Positions 53,892 to 62,378 of a DNA stretch of 64,000 nt are shown in pieces. The position numbers and the translations under genes were made by a program. Source of the DNA: a virus; the IMG/VR virus record IMGVR_UViG_3300035670_000055, positions 1-64,000 of that record; one strand, given 5' to 3'. Position 1 is the first letter of the stretch, and every line of letters begins with the position of its first letter. The notes beneath the pieces were generated by a model. It saw only the letters and a list, made by a program, of their open reading frames with translations. It was not told where the DNA came from and did no database searches.

Positions 53892-54274
53892 AAATTATAT
53901 TTTAATTTTAAATATTTACGTCTATTATTAACTTCTTCATATCTATATATATCACTTTCTACTTGTTGGTGTTCTTCCCAGGTAAGCAGAATTATATTTT
54001 CTTCATCAAATGCTATATCGGGATATTTACTTTTTGGTAAGAGGTGATGAAAGAATGTTGTACGTGGTTCATTTCCTAAAAACTTTCCAGAAACTTCTGA
54101 GAAATGAGGTTTCTTTTTCCATATAGATAGAAAAAAATCTCTCATTTCATCAGTTTTAGTTTCCTTTTTATAACCTTTTAAAATTTTTTTTGTTTTAGGA
54201 ATTGCTTTTTTTGGTTTATGAATGAAACAATATTCTGATTCACTCTTTTTTCCACAAACTTTACAATTCATCAT
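53888..54274 (-). CDS. HNH/NinG-like zinc-binding nuclease, 128 aa
   Basis: The N-terminal Cys/His cluster (CKVCGKK, CFIHK) suggests zinc. The C-terminal part has TTFFHHLLPKSKYPDIAFDEENIILLTWEEHQ, a His-His...Asn...His arrangement of a degenerate HNH fold like NinG-type recombination nucleases. It is encoded between dUTPase (4-base ATGA overlap) and the 93-aa gene, close to recA. It probably acts in phage recombination or DNA processing. Homing is less likely because it lies snugly in the operon and lacks extra DNA-binding motifs. Confidence 0.6.
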   Translation of the reverse strand: MMNCKVCGKKSESEYCFIHKPKKAIPKTKKILKGYKKETKTDEMRDFFLSIWKKKPHFSEVSGKFLGNEPRTTFFHHLLPKSKYPDIAFDEENIILLTWEEHQQVESDIYRYEEVNNRRKYLKLKYNL

Positions 54275-54714
54275 TCTCCTGTACTGCCAAATCCTCCTGT
54301 ATTTCTTTCTGATTCTAAAAGTTCTTCTGCTTCTTCAAACTCAATTTGTGGATAAGGTAAAATTATAATTTGACCTATTCTATCTCCTATTTCATAACTA
54401 TAACCAAATCCGTAACTACCTTGCCATAAAGTAGATTTAAACTTAAACATAACTTCACCACGATAACCACTATCTAAAACCCCAACAGAATTGCTTAATA
54501 ATAAATCTTTTTTTGCATTACTACTTCTTGGAAATAATAATCCTACATATCCTTTAGGAATTTCAAAAGCTAATCCAGTTCCATATACTATATTTCCATT
54601 ATTATCATAATATTTTGATGCGGCTACTAAATCCATTCCAGCATCCCCATCCTTGCTATAAGTTGGTAAAACACTGTTTTTTGATAATTTTTTAATTTTA
54701 ATTTTTAAATTCAT
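54271..54714 (-). CDS. dut: Trimeric dUTPase, 147 aa
   Basis: All five motifs are present: I DGDAGMDLVA (residues 22-31), II PRSSNAK (62-68), III GVLDSGYRGEVMF (78-90, with the catalytic Asp81), IV GDRIGQIII (110-118), V RNTGGFGSTG (137-146). It hydrolyses dUTP to dUMP and PPi, keeping uracil out of DNA and feeding dUMP to ThyX at the right end of the window. It lies 1 base from recA. Confidence 0.95.
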   Translation of the reverse strand: MNLKIKIKKLSKNSVLPTYSKDGDAGMDLVAASKYYDNNGNIVYGTGLAFEIPKGYVGLLFPRSSNAKKDLLLSNSVGVLDSGYRGEVMFKFKSTLWQGSYGFGYSYEIGDRIGQIIILPYPQIEFEEAEELLESERNTGGFGSTGE

Positions 54715-54715
54715 A

Positions 54716-55819
54716 TTATTCTTCTAATTTTTCTGGTTCACTAAATGCTTCATCTAATGTTTGTACAGGAAGAGATTTTTTTATTTCTGGTTGTTCTAGG
54801 ATTTCTTCAACTATTTCATCATTATCTTCTTCTTTAATCTTTTCAACAATTTTTTCTTTTAATTGTTCAAAGAATTCATCATTCCCATCAATAGATTGTT
54901 TAAATTCTTCAAGGTCATATTTTACTCCGTCAAATGTATATGTTTTGCCATACTTTTTACCTAATCCAAAATCATGAGCAAGATCCATAACTTCTCCAAT
55001 TTTATCAATTCCTTTTCCATATACAATTTCAAAAGAAGATTGTCTATATGGAGGAGACATTTTATTTTTTACTGCTTTTAATTTAGTAATATTACCATAA
55101 GTTACATCACCATCTTTTGCAAGACTCCTAGAAATTTCTACTCTAACATCAGAATAAAATTTAAGAGCATGACCACCTTGAGTTGTTGTAGGATTACCAA
55201 ACATTACTCCTATTTTCTCTCTATATTGGGAAATAACAATAACGCATACATTATGTGCAGAAAGTGCAGTTTTAAGTTTTGGATAAGCATTGCTATTTAA
55301 TAATGCTTTTCTACCAATTGCAGAATCACCTACATCACCATCTAATACTTTTTTAGGAATTAATGATGAATCTGAATCAATAATAACAAGATCAATTTCT
55401 CCTGTATTAATCATTTCCATAGCAATGTTAAAACCTTCTTCACCGCTAGACGGTTGAGCAATTAATAATTTAGTTGTATCAACTCCTAAAGATTTAAAAT
55501 AGCTTTTATCAACAGCATGTTCGCCATCAATATATAATACTGTTCCTCCGTTTTTTTGACAATTTGCAGTTGTATGCCCACATATTGTAGATTTACCAGT
55601 ACCTTCCCAACCCATTAATTCATAAAGTTTACCTTTTACAAATCCTCCTACACCTAGTGTTATATAATCTAATCCGATAGAACCTGATGAAATTACGTCA
55701 TAATCACTATTTGTTTTTGAATCTAATGATAATATTGTTCCTTCACCATAACTTTTATTAAGCTTATCTAAAGCTTCTTGAAATTTACTTTTTGTTTCTG
55801 TTTGTTTTTGTTTTGCCAT
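54716..55819 (-). CDS. recA: RecA-type recombinase, 367 aa
   Basis: Walker A is G70WEGTGKST78; DGE99HAVD matches the RecA EHALD region; Walker B is LVIIDSDS (144-151). The Q198YREKIGVMFG and TTTQGGHALKFYSD parts are the L1/L2 DNA-binding region. It forms filaments on single-stranded DNA for strand exchange during replication-coupled recombination. The C-terminal tail is acidic (Glu/Asp-rich), as in bacterial RecA. It heads a nine- to ten-gene operon that runs to the 51.04 kb terminator, with a promoter box 18 bases upstream. Confidence 0.95.
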   Translation of the reverse strand: MAKQKQTETKSKFQEALDKLNKSYGEGTILSLDSKTNSDYDVISSGSIGLDYITLGVGGFVKGKLYELMGWEGTGKSTICGHTTANCQKNGGTVLYIDGEHAVDKSYFKSLGVDTTKLLIAQPSSGEEGFNIAMEMINTGEIDLVIIDSDSSLIPKKVLDGDVGDSAIGRKALLNSNAYPKLKTALSAHNVCVIVISQYREKIGVMFGNPTTTQGGHALKFYSDVRVEISRSLAKDGDVTYGNITKLKAVKNKMSPPYRQSSFEIVYGKGIDKIGEVMDLAHDFGLGKKYGKTYTFDGVKYDLEEFKQSIDGNDEFFEQLKEKIVEKIKEEDNDEIVEEILEQPEIKKSLPVQTLDEAFSEPEKLEE

Positions 55820-55836
55820 TTTATTGTTGATTTGTT

Positions 55837-55844
55837 TACAAATT
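55837..55844 (-). promoter_or_regulatory. Candidate promoter -7 box for the recA operon
   Basis: TAAATTTG on the - strand, an exact TAnnTTTG match 18 bases before the recA ATG (55819). The expected -33 region lies in the outer arm of the inverted repeat at 55851-55940 and shows no TTG. Confidence 0.5.
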
Positions 55845-55850
55845 TACAAA

Positions 55851-55940
55851 AATAATTCGTTTTTTCCTATTGTTAAAAAAGAAAAAGTCTTAAATTTTCA
55901 TTAAGACTTTTTCACATTAACAATAAAACAAAACGAATTA
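55851..55940. terminator. Nested inverted repeat with terminator core between nrdJ and recA
   Basis: There are three concentric pairs of perfect arms: 13 bp (55881-55893 with 55901-55913), 8 bp (55869-55876 with 55917-55924) and 11 bp (55851-55861 with 55930-55940). The inner stem is followed on the - strand by six T, giving a terminator for the RNR operon. The outer arms extend it into a 90-base structure next to the recA promoter. Confidence 0.8.
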
Positions 55941-55975
55941 TATTACATTTTTACTTTTTATTTATTTATTCCAAA

Positions 55976-58900
55976 CTACCCACATTTACTAGATCCACAA
56001 TCTAAACATTTATTACACCCTTCTTCAAATATTACATTTTCAGAACCGCAATCATTACACTTCACCGTAGACTTTGCGCCATCAGGAATATATTTCTTTA
56101 AAACTCTTACAAGTCCTTTTGTAAAAGAAAATAAATCTCCATTACATTTATTTATCTGTTCTACAATAAACTTAATATCTGCGCCATGTCTTAATGAAAC
56201 AGAGACTAGTCTAGTAATAGCAGCTTGTTCGTCAGTCATTTCAGAAGTAACACTTTCTGAATAAGTCTCCCCATCTTTTATTAAATCATACCTACCTTTA
56301 TTAATTTTCTTCAAAATTAATTCTTGTTCATGTGTAAAGTATTCTGTCACAAATACTTCGTAAGGTTTATTATTAAGTAATCCTACAATAACGTTATATT
56401 TTTTACCATTTGCATTGGTAGTATGGATTTTACATTTAAGTTCTTTAGGTCTTTTGGGAGCATCTACGTAATTAAATTCATCTCTTCCTTTATTTTCTGT
56501 AGTAGAGACTAGAACGCCACTTCTTGAACCATCCCTATAAACCGTAATACCTTTTAATCCTTTATTCCAAGATTCAAAATAAATTTTAGAAACTTCCTCT
56601 TCTGATACATTATTTGGTAAATTAATAGTTGAAGAAATACTATGAGTAGTATATTTTTGTATAATACTCTGCATTTCGACTCTTTTAATCCAATCTATAT
56701 CATTAGCTGTAGAACCATCCCAAGGAGTAGTATGATTATCCAAAAATTCTTTCGTGATTTTAACTAATTCTTCCTGTTCTTCTTTAGTATTAACATCTAG
56801 AGATATATTGATATTGAATAATTTCATATAATCAATTAATTTTGGATGAATTACAGCATATTCTTGCCAACTATCCCCAGACTCGTCCACAAAATCCACT
56901 CGTACATTTTTATCATTAGGATTGATTTTTTTTCTCCTAATATATGGATGTAATGAAAAGATTGGTTCAATTCCAGATGTAGTTTGAGTTAATAAACTTA
57001 CAGTACCAGTAGGGGCTACAGTATTCCAAGATACATTTCTTCTTCCATGTTCAATCATTCTTTTAGCTTGATTAGGATAATTATTACTTATAAAATTATA
57101 AAAAGAATTCTCTCCACCTAATAAATTAAAATCTCCTGGAAATAAAGATTTCCAATCAAATTCTAAAGAACTATTCCAACCTTCAAATGGACCTCTAAGT
57201 ATAGCTAAGTCAATAGTACAATCTAATTCAGCTTCCATTTTAATATGCATTATTTGTTCTACAAATAATAAAGCTTCATCTGAATCATATTTATATCCTA
57301 AAGCAGCTAATGTATCTCCTAAAGCAGTAAAACCAAGTCCTGTTCTTCTGGAAGCTTGTGCTGTCTGTTTAATTTTATTCCATAGTTCAATTTCTGTCCA
57401 TTTAACTTCATTTGATTCTGAGTCTGAATTAAGTTTGTTTAAAATTCTATTAATATGCTCAACTTCTAAATCAATAAGATCATCTGATAACCTCATTGCT
57501 TCATATGTAATTCTATAGAATTTTTCAGAATCAAATTCTACATCTTTTGTAAATGGATTCTTAACAAAGGAATAAAGATTTAATGCTATTAATCTACAAG
57601 CATCATACGGTTGCATAAAAATTTCTCCGCAATTATGAGCTATAACTCCTTGAATAACACCCCAATGAGTATCATCATTTAAACTAAAATCATAAACTGG
57701 TTTAACTTCTGTAATTTTTGCAGATAAAATTTTTGGAGCTTTTGTTAAAATAAGTTCTTTTAAAGAATCTTGTTTATAATTATGAACAAATCCAATATTC
57801 TCTGCAAATTTTAATACTGCCCTATATTTTGAAATATTTAAATCATAAGATTCTTTGCACAAATAAATTCCATTAGAAAATTCAACTTCTTTAGCTTTAT
57901 TTGTAGTAAAATAATTATCAATTCCAAATTCTTGTAATACATTAGATAATTCTAAAATTAATTCTTTACAAGTAGATTTAAAAGATATTCTATGTCCTTT
58001 TATAATACTTCCATTAGCTGACCATAATCCTTTTAAAAACATTAATTTATTATCAGGACTCCAATTATAAAAAGTTGTAGGTAAAGTCCTATTTGGTAAA
58101 ATAGAAGAATCAAATCCTAATTCTTTTAAAATCTCATTAAATCCTCCTAGATAAATTTTTCCAGTAGTCTTTACATTAAATAGCTTAGCAATGTCTTCAT
58201 CTTTTTCACCAATATTAACTTCTATACCTAAATGAGCAGTTGAATCTAGTCTTCCTGTACAACCATCTCCTTGTATAAATCCGTATTTAACAAACTCATT
58301 AATTTTGTCATTTATAATAAAGAAAGGCATTAGTCTATCCTCTTTAGTTATAAATTGAGCTTGTTTTTCTGAACCATCTGTTAACATAAATCTATGATCA
58401 ATTGTGGTTACAATTGTTTCTTTATTACTTAAATTTAATGTGTAAGTAGCTTTCTCTCCTGATTTAAATACTGTTCCAGATACAATTTTTCCATCTTTAT
58501 TTACAAAATCAATATCTTGACCTTCTAAATCTCCAATTTTCTCATACCCATGAGCTGTTAGTATTTTAGTTTCATAGCTAAAACATGGATTAGTTGTTAC
58601 CCCTTTGAATTGAGGATAAACTCCATCAGGTGAATAGTTATGATGATTATCTACAAATATAATTCCTGGTTCTGCGTATCCATGAGCTGATTTAATAACT
58701 TCTTCCCAATATTCTTTAGCTTTAATTTTTTTTGTATAAACAACATCTCTACTTTTTATATGAGAGCATCTATACAATGTATTATATTCTATAGTTTCAT
58801 CTGGGTATAATAATTCTTCTGTACTTGAATTACATGGAAATTTAAGAATGTAATCTTCATCATTTTCTACAGCTTTCATGAATTCATTATTAATTTTAAT

Positions 58901-59536
58901 AGAAATGTTGGCTCCTGTTACAGAAGTACCATCTCTTTTAATTTTAATGAAATCCATTACATCAGGATGGTTAATATCTATTGACAACATTAATGCTCCT
59001 CTTCTTCCATTTTGAGCCACTTCTCTGGTAGTGTTGCTAAATCTATGCATGAATGATACAGCTCCTGTAGTAGTTTTTGCAGCGTTTGAAACAGAAGTAT
59101 TTTTAGGTCTAAGAGTAGATATATCTAATCCTACTCCACCTCTTCTTTTCATTAATTGAGCCATTTCTTCATCTTTTTGAAATATTCCACCATAAGAATC
59201 TTCTGGTGTACCTATTACAAAACAATTAGATAATGAACCTATTGATTTTGCACCTAATTGAGACATAATAGAACCTTGAGGAATTATGTACTTAAAGTCT
59301 TTAAAAAGATTATAAATACTATTTTCTGTCATAAAACCTCTACTTTTACCATAAGTAGATAATAGTCTTAAGTCAGATTCTTTTTTCTGGTATTCATAAT
59401 CTATTCTAAAAAACTCCTTTGCCATTCTTTTATGCATATCATCAGGAATTTCTTCTTCTTCTTGTGCATATTTTCCTAACCATACTGATGATGCTAAATC
59501 ATCTCCATTAAAATAACTTAATAATTTGTCTTGCAT
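55976..59536 (-). CDS. nrdJ: Adenosylcobalamin-dependent (class II) ribonucleotide reductase with intein, 1186 aa
   Basis: The host protein without the intein is about 868 aa. It has the RNR landmarks SLSNC105F, RRGGVGLDIS, REVAQNGRRGALM, NPC(GEIFM), GLGFTALGD, NTVAPTGTVSLL and SGIEPIFSLH. The C-terminus is a Cys-rich ribbon (CNDCG, CNKCLDCG) typical of NrdJ. It makes dNTPs from ribonucleotides and needs host vitamin B12. An intein occupies residues 318-635, breaking the NPCGEI motif at its cysteine, so activity depends on splicing. The stop is TAG. A weak promoter (TTG-N20-TAAATTCA) lies just upstream. Confidence 0.93.
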   Translation of the reverse strand: MQDKLLSYFNGDDLASSVWLGKYAQEEEEIPDDMHKRMAKEFFRIDYEYQKKESDLRLLSTYGKSRGFMTENSIYNLFKDFKYIIPQGSIMSQLGAKSIGSLSNCFVIGTPEDSYGGIFQKDEEMAQLMKRRGGVGLDISTLRPKNTSVSNAAKTTTGAVSFMHRFSNTTREVAQNGRRGALMLSIDINHPDVMDFIKIKRDGTSVTGANISIKINNEFMKAVENDEDYILKFPCNSSTEELLYPDETIEYNTLYRCSHIKSRDVVYTKKIKAKEYWEEVIKSAHGYAEPGIIFVDNHHNYSPDGVYPQFKGVTTNPCFSYETKILTAHGYEKIGDLEGQDIDFVNKDGKIVSGTVFKSGEKATYTLNLSNKETIVTTIDHRFMLTDGSEKQAQFITKEDRLMPFFIINDKINEFVKYGFIQGDGCTGRLDSTAHLGIEVNIGEKDEDIAKLFNVKTTGKIYLGGFNEILKELGFDSSILPNRTLPTTFYNWSPDNKLMFLKGLWSANGSIIKGHRISFKSTCKELILELSNVLQEFGIDNYFTTNKAKEVEFSNGIYLCKESYDLNISKYRAVLKFAENIGFVHNYKQDSLKELILTKAPKILSAKITEVKPVYDFSLNDDTHWGVIQGVIAHNCGEIFMQPYDACRLIALNLYSFVKNPFTKDVEFDSEKFYRITYEAMRLSDDLIDLEVEHINRILNKLNSDSESNEVKWTEIELWNKIKQTAQASRRTGLGFTALGDTLAALGYKYDSDEALLFVEQIMHIKMEAELDCTIDLAILRGPFEGWNSSLEFDWKSLFPGDFNLLGGENSFYNFISNNYPNQAKRMIEHGRRNVSWNTVAPTGTVSLLTQTTSGIEPIFSLHPYIRRKKINPNDKNVRVDFVDESGDSWQEYAVIHPKLIDYMKLFNINISLDVNTKEEQEELVKITKEFLDNHTTPWDGSTANDIDWIKRVEMQSIIQKYTTHSISSTINLPNNVSEEEVSKIYFESWNKGLKGITVYRDGSRSGVLVSTTENKGRDEFNYVDAPKRPKELKCKIHTTNANGKKYNVIVGLLNNKPYEVFVTEYFTHEQELILKKINKGRYDLIKDGETYSESVTSEMTDEQAAITRLVSVSLRHGADIKFIVEQINKCNGDLFSFTKGLVRVLKKYIPDGAKSTVKCNDCGSENVIFEEGCNKCLDCGSSKCG
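57632..58585 (-). mobile_element. Intein with LAGLIDADG endonuclease domain in nrdJ
   Basis: It encodes residues 318-635 of the precursor (318 aa). It starts with Cys318 (CFSYETKILTAHGYEKIGDL, block A). Block B is TTIDH381RF. Two LAGLIDADG-like motifs are visible, YGFIQGDG (418-425) and FLKGLWSANG (500-509). It ends GVIAHN635, followed by Cys636 of the extein. All splice-site residues (Cys1, His-Asn, Cys+1) are present, so splicing should be active. The endonuclease motifs keep Asp in the first (GDG), while the second has Asn (SANG), so cutting activity is uncertain. Confidence 0.95.
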
Positions 59537-59584
59537 TTTTATTTAATTTTTTGAGAGCGTGAATTTACAATTTTAATATCAATT

Positions 59585-59980
59585 TTACAAAATCTCATCT
59601 GTTAAAGTTTTATCTTTTTCTAATTGTTCTAATTTATTATTTAGAATTTTTGTAGCTCCTATTATTCCAGATAATTCAGCTTCTTTTCTTGTTTTGTGTC
59701 TTGTGGGTTTTTCATCCTCCATATAAGAAAAGAATAAATTGTTATCTGGAATAATTTTTATAAATATTTTATTTTCATCAAATACATCAAACATCATTCT
59801 AGGATTAATATTAATTAATTCTACAAATGTTTTTTCTGCTAATGTATCTTCTATATATTGTTCTATTTGTTCTTTTGTTAATTCTGTTCCCTGGAAAGAA
59901 TTTAACATCTGTTGTTTAAACCAATTTAATATAACTGGTTTTGCAAATTGTGATTCGTTTAATAATTCTACTGTATACAT
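59585..59980 (-). CDS. Unknown conserved phage protein, 131 aa
   Basis: The start ATG at 59980 (MYTVELLNESQFAKPVILNW) follows one base after the upstream stop TAG. An in-frame ATG at 60010 would overlap the upstream gene by 29 bases and is less likely. Helical, ending in an acidic coiled coil (NNKLEQLEKDKTLTDEIL). There is no catalytic motif. It directly precedes nrdJ in the operon and may be a regulator or an unrelated structural helper; nothing specific can be said. Confidence 0.5.
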   Translation of the reverse strand: MYTVELLNESQFAKPVILNWFKQQMLNSFQGTELTKEQIEQYIEDTLAEKTFVELININPRMMFDVFDENKIFIKIIPDNNLFFSYMEDEKPTRHKTRKEAELSGIIGATKILNNKLEQLEKDKTLTDEIL

Positions 59981-59981
59981 G

Positions 59982-60239
59982 CTATTTAATTTTTTTAATT
60001 CCATTGTCATCTAATGTTTCTAATAATTTACTACATTGTAATAATGTATCAATATGTTCTGAGTTGTTACTTTCTTCATCATTAAATTGGTCATCTTCAG
60101 ATAATCTTTCTATTACCCATTGTAATTTACAAAATAACACCTCAGGAACTTCCCAATATTTTCCTGTTTCTTCATCCTTCCAATTATCCCAAGATATTTC
60201 CTGAGATATTTCTTCTATTGCTTTTTTATAAAGATTCAT
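59982..60239 (-). CDS. Unknown acidic protein, 85 aa
   Basis: Acidic and helical (WVIERLSEDDQFNDEESNNSE), with a Trp-rich N-terminal part (ISWDNWKDEETGKYWEVP). Its start shares one base with the preceding stop and it ends with TAG. It is part of a row of overlapping small genes between the exonuclease and nrdJ. No family recognised. Confidence 0.5.
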   Translation of the reverse strand: MNLYKKAIEEISQEISWDNWKDEETGKYWEVPEVLFCKLQWVIERLSEDDQFNDEESNNSEHIDTLLQCSKLLETLDDNGIKKIK

Positions 60240-60442
60240 TATATTACTTCTTTTGTTAATTCTTTATATTTATTTTTCCACCAAGCATATTCATATTCAT
60301 ATTCGTTAGCTTCATTTGGAAATTTTTTATTAAAATCGTTCATTAATAATTGATTTTTATGAGTTTCCATTCTCACATATTTAATTGCATCTTCTATTCC
60401 GAATTTTGCAATAATTTCATCTAAGATAAATTGATTAAACAT
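60239..60442 (-). CDS. Unknown small protein, 67 aa
   Basis: Helical with an aromatic stretch (EYEYEYAWWKNKYKEL). It overlaps the gene before it by 22 bases and the gene after it by one, indicating translational coupling. No motif or homologue recognised. Confidence 0.5.
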   Translation of the reverse strand: MFNQFILDEIIAKFGIEDAIKYVRMETHKNQLLMNDFNKKFPNEANEYEYEYAWWKNKYKELTKEVI

Positions 60443-60978
60443 ATTATTTTATTATTTAAGGTTTCTGATTCTTCTTTAAATTTATACAAAAGTTCATATT
60501 CTTCTTTAAACTGTACATCTAATATTTCTTCCCAATATTTTAATAAATCTTCTGTTTTATTGAATATTCTATATTGTAAAGAAACTTCTTCTTTGTTATA
60601 ACCTTTTATAGATATAATAAGTTTTTCAGGAAATAATTTTTGAAATTCTTTAGATGTTTTTGAATATTTTCCTTGTTTAATTAATTCAAAATCATTTTTA
60701 AAATTGTTATCTAATTGATATACTAAAACTATGTGTTTATTATCATAATTATAATCATCAATTAATTCTTGTGTTCTTTCATATTCTGAATCTACAAACT
60801 CTCTAAATATATCAATATTTTCAGGTTTAAATAAAAGATATACAGCATTTTCATACTGTACATCTCTATTTAAATCCTTTATATAACCATTTATAAAATT
60901 ATTTTTTTCTAATTGTTCTTTAGGAATCTTCAATGTAGGAACCATAAATATGGAAGTAATTGTCTTCTCTAATTTCAT
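60421..60978 (-). CDS. Unknown phage protein, 185 aa
   Basis: Alpha/beta pattern with a strand-rich centre (KHIVLVYQLDNNF, KLIISIKGYNKEEVSLQYRIF) and a helical end. There is no membrane segment and no catalytic motif seen. The start overlaps the stop of the exonuclease by 4 bases (ATGA), so the two are co-translated and may work together. An exonuclease partner is possible but unsupported by motif. Confidence 0.5.
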   Translation of the reverse strand: MKLEKTITSIFMVPTLKIPKEQLEKNNFINGYIKDLNRDVQYENAVYLLFKPENIDIFREFVDSEYERTQELIDDYNYDNKHIVLVYQLDNNFKNDFELIKQGKYSKTSKEFQKLFPEKLIISIKGYNKEEVSLQYRIFNKTEDLLKYWEEILDVQFKEEYELLYKFKEESETLNNKIICLINLS

Positions 60979-62042
60979 ACAGATTTAATATTTACTATTC
61001 CTTTTTTTAAATAATTACTTTTTGATATATTCCAGATATTCATGTCCATAGCCCATTTTAATTCATCAATTAAATATTTTACACCTGGATAAGTTTTTCC
61101 TTTATGAACAAACCCTTCATAAGCATCTTTCATATCTTCATCAGAAAGTGTATATACCAATGGATTATAATAATTTGTGCTATCACAAACAATAAATTGT
61201 AAAGGCTTCACTGTATATCCATATAATTCACTATTTTCATCTAACGTTAAATGTTTTGTAGCATAATAATATAGATAAGCTTGGATATATGCTCTTCTAT
61301 ATAAATAGTATTCTTCATAGAAATTTTCTACAGACCATGTACATTTTAAATCATAAGGTTGAATTATTTTTTCTTGATGGTCTACAATTACTTTATCCAT
61401 CATTGACTTAAATAAATGACCATCAACTTCATATGCTTCCACTTGAAGCTGATCATATACACTATATCTGGAACTATTTACAAGATTAACAATATCTTTT
61501 GTGGCAAAATTATTTCTTAATTCTGATACAATATTTTCAGCATGTGTTACATCTTGAGAAGTTACAACAGTGAGATTATTTGCTCTCACCTTTCTAATTT
61601 CATTATAATAAATTTCTGCATCAGAACCTATGAACTTTTTTATTATATTTTCATAACTTCCATTTCCTTTTCCACTATATCCACAATCTGCAAAAGCAGC
61701 TTTAGAAATTTCTTCAAATGTTTTTGTAACATTCCCAAATTCATCTGTAGCATCTATAGTTTCTCTATATAAATTTTCTACAAAAGTTACCATATTTCCT
61801 GTAGGAGAAGTAGCACAAGCAGACATGTAAAATCTTTTATCAAATTCATCTTCTTCCATTAATATAGTTTCTACAAGTCTTCCCATAATAGCAGCTTGAG
61901 AATCTTTATCTTCTACATTCTTTCCTAAATAATATTTATTATAATATTTCTTCCTGTCCATTGAAAATTCTTTCAATGAACTAGAACTGTCTAATAATAT
62001 TGCTCTATAAACAGCTTCTGTTTTTGCTTGTCCTTTAATCAT
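60975..62042 (-). CDS. PD-(D/E)XK exonuclease (RecB/Cas4-like), 355 aa
   Basis: The nuclease core is HLFKSMMD followed by IIQPYDLKCTW, giving the D...(D)xK signature. The downstream YLYRRAYIQAYLYYYATKHL is the Q-Y type helix of RecB-family nucleases. An N-terminal LLDSSSSLKEFSMDRKKYY helix fits the family. It probably makes 3' single-stranded ends used by RecA, encoded in the next operon. Its start overlaps an upstream -1-frame extension (stop at 62035-62037) by 8 bases. Confidence 0.8.
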   Translation of the reverse strand: MIKGQAKTEAVYRAILLDSSSSLKEFSMDRKKYYNKYYLGKNVEDKDSQAAIMGRLVETILMEEDEFDKRFYMSACATSPTGNMVTFVENLYRETIDATDEFGNVTKTFEEISKAAFADCGYSGKGNGSYENIIKKFIGSDAEIYYNEIRKVRANNLTVVTSQDVTHAENIVSELRNNFATKDIVNLVNSSRYSVYDQLQVEAYEVDGHLFKSMMDKVIVDHQEKIIQPYDLKCTWSVENFYEEYYLYRRAYIQAYLYYYATKHLTLDENSELYGYTVKPLQFIVCDSTNYYNPLVYTLSDEDMKDAYEGFVHKGKTYPGVKYLIDELKWAMDMNIWNISKSNYLKKGIVNIKSV

Positions 62043-62175
62043 TTTTATTATATTTAATTAACACATTTTCTGAAATTGCTAAATTAACTAAATTTTTAAT
62101 AATTTTAAATACTCCTTCTACATAAAGATTTTTATCAACCAACTCTTGTTTACAATCTTGTTCTATTATTTTTTT
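62035..62175 (-). other. -1 frame extension with A_AAA_AAA slippery site
   Basis: Seven A on the - strand (62175-62169) fall in the frame A AAA AAA at the end of the 64-aa gene, directly before its TAA. A -1 shift opens 44 more codons (IIEQDCKQELVDKNLYVEGV and on) to TAA at 62035-62037. That frame has no start codon of its own and fits exactly up to the exonuclease start. It gives a fused protein of about 108 aa by programmed frameshift, or marks a one-base mutation or error. Confidence 0.55.
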
Positions 62176-62203
62176 ATTATTAAAAATAAAAAATCAAGAT
62201 TGT
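62152..62203. repeat. Inverted repeat enclosing the slippery site
   Basis: Perfect 9-bp arms 62152-62160 and 62195-62203 enclose 34 bases of A/T-only or nearly A/T-only sequence that includes the A7 run. The enclosed part can also pair internally. Confidence 0.7.
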
Positions 62204-62360
62204 CCCAAAAACAAAATTCTTTATTTGATACATTAACACTTGTTATCTCAATATATCCAATATTATCATTAGAGTTTGAAAAATCATCTAAATCTACTGA
62301 TAACTTTATGTTTATATTTTCAATATCTACATCATAAACTTTACTTCTATATATTTTCAT
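62166..62360 (-). CDS. Unknown small protein, 64 aa (or 108 aa after frameshift)
   Basis: Beta-rich and acidic (SKVYDVDIENINIKLSVDLD, NIGYIEITSVNVSN), turning hydrophobic only at its last dozen codons (DFLFLIIKK). This looks less like a natural end than like low-complexity insertion. The -1 frame continues as ordinary protein. It is in the ThyX-RNR operon between an unknown gene and the exonuclease. No family recognised. Confidence 0.5.
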   Translation of the reverse strand: MKIYRSKVYDVDIENINIKLSVDLDDFSNSNDNIGYIEITSVNVSNKEFCFWDNLDFLFLIIKK

Positions 62361-62378
62361 AATCTTTAATATTATAAT

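Noticed and set aside
53728-54047. + strand open frames of 67 and 81 codons in the - strand operon
   Set aside because: Antisense to the HNH and 93-aa genes, which have coherent overlaps, motifs and the operon direction.
53888-54274. Third homing endonuclease (HNH) in the recA operon
   Set aside because: It lacks the NUMOD-type DNA-binding tail and fits tightly between genes with ATGA overlaps; a NinG-like recombination role is more likely.
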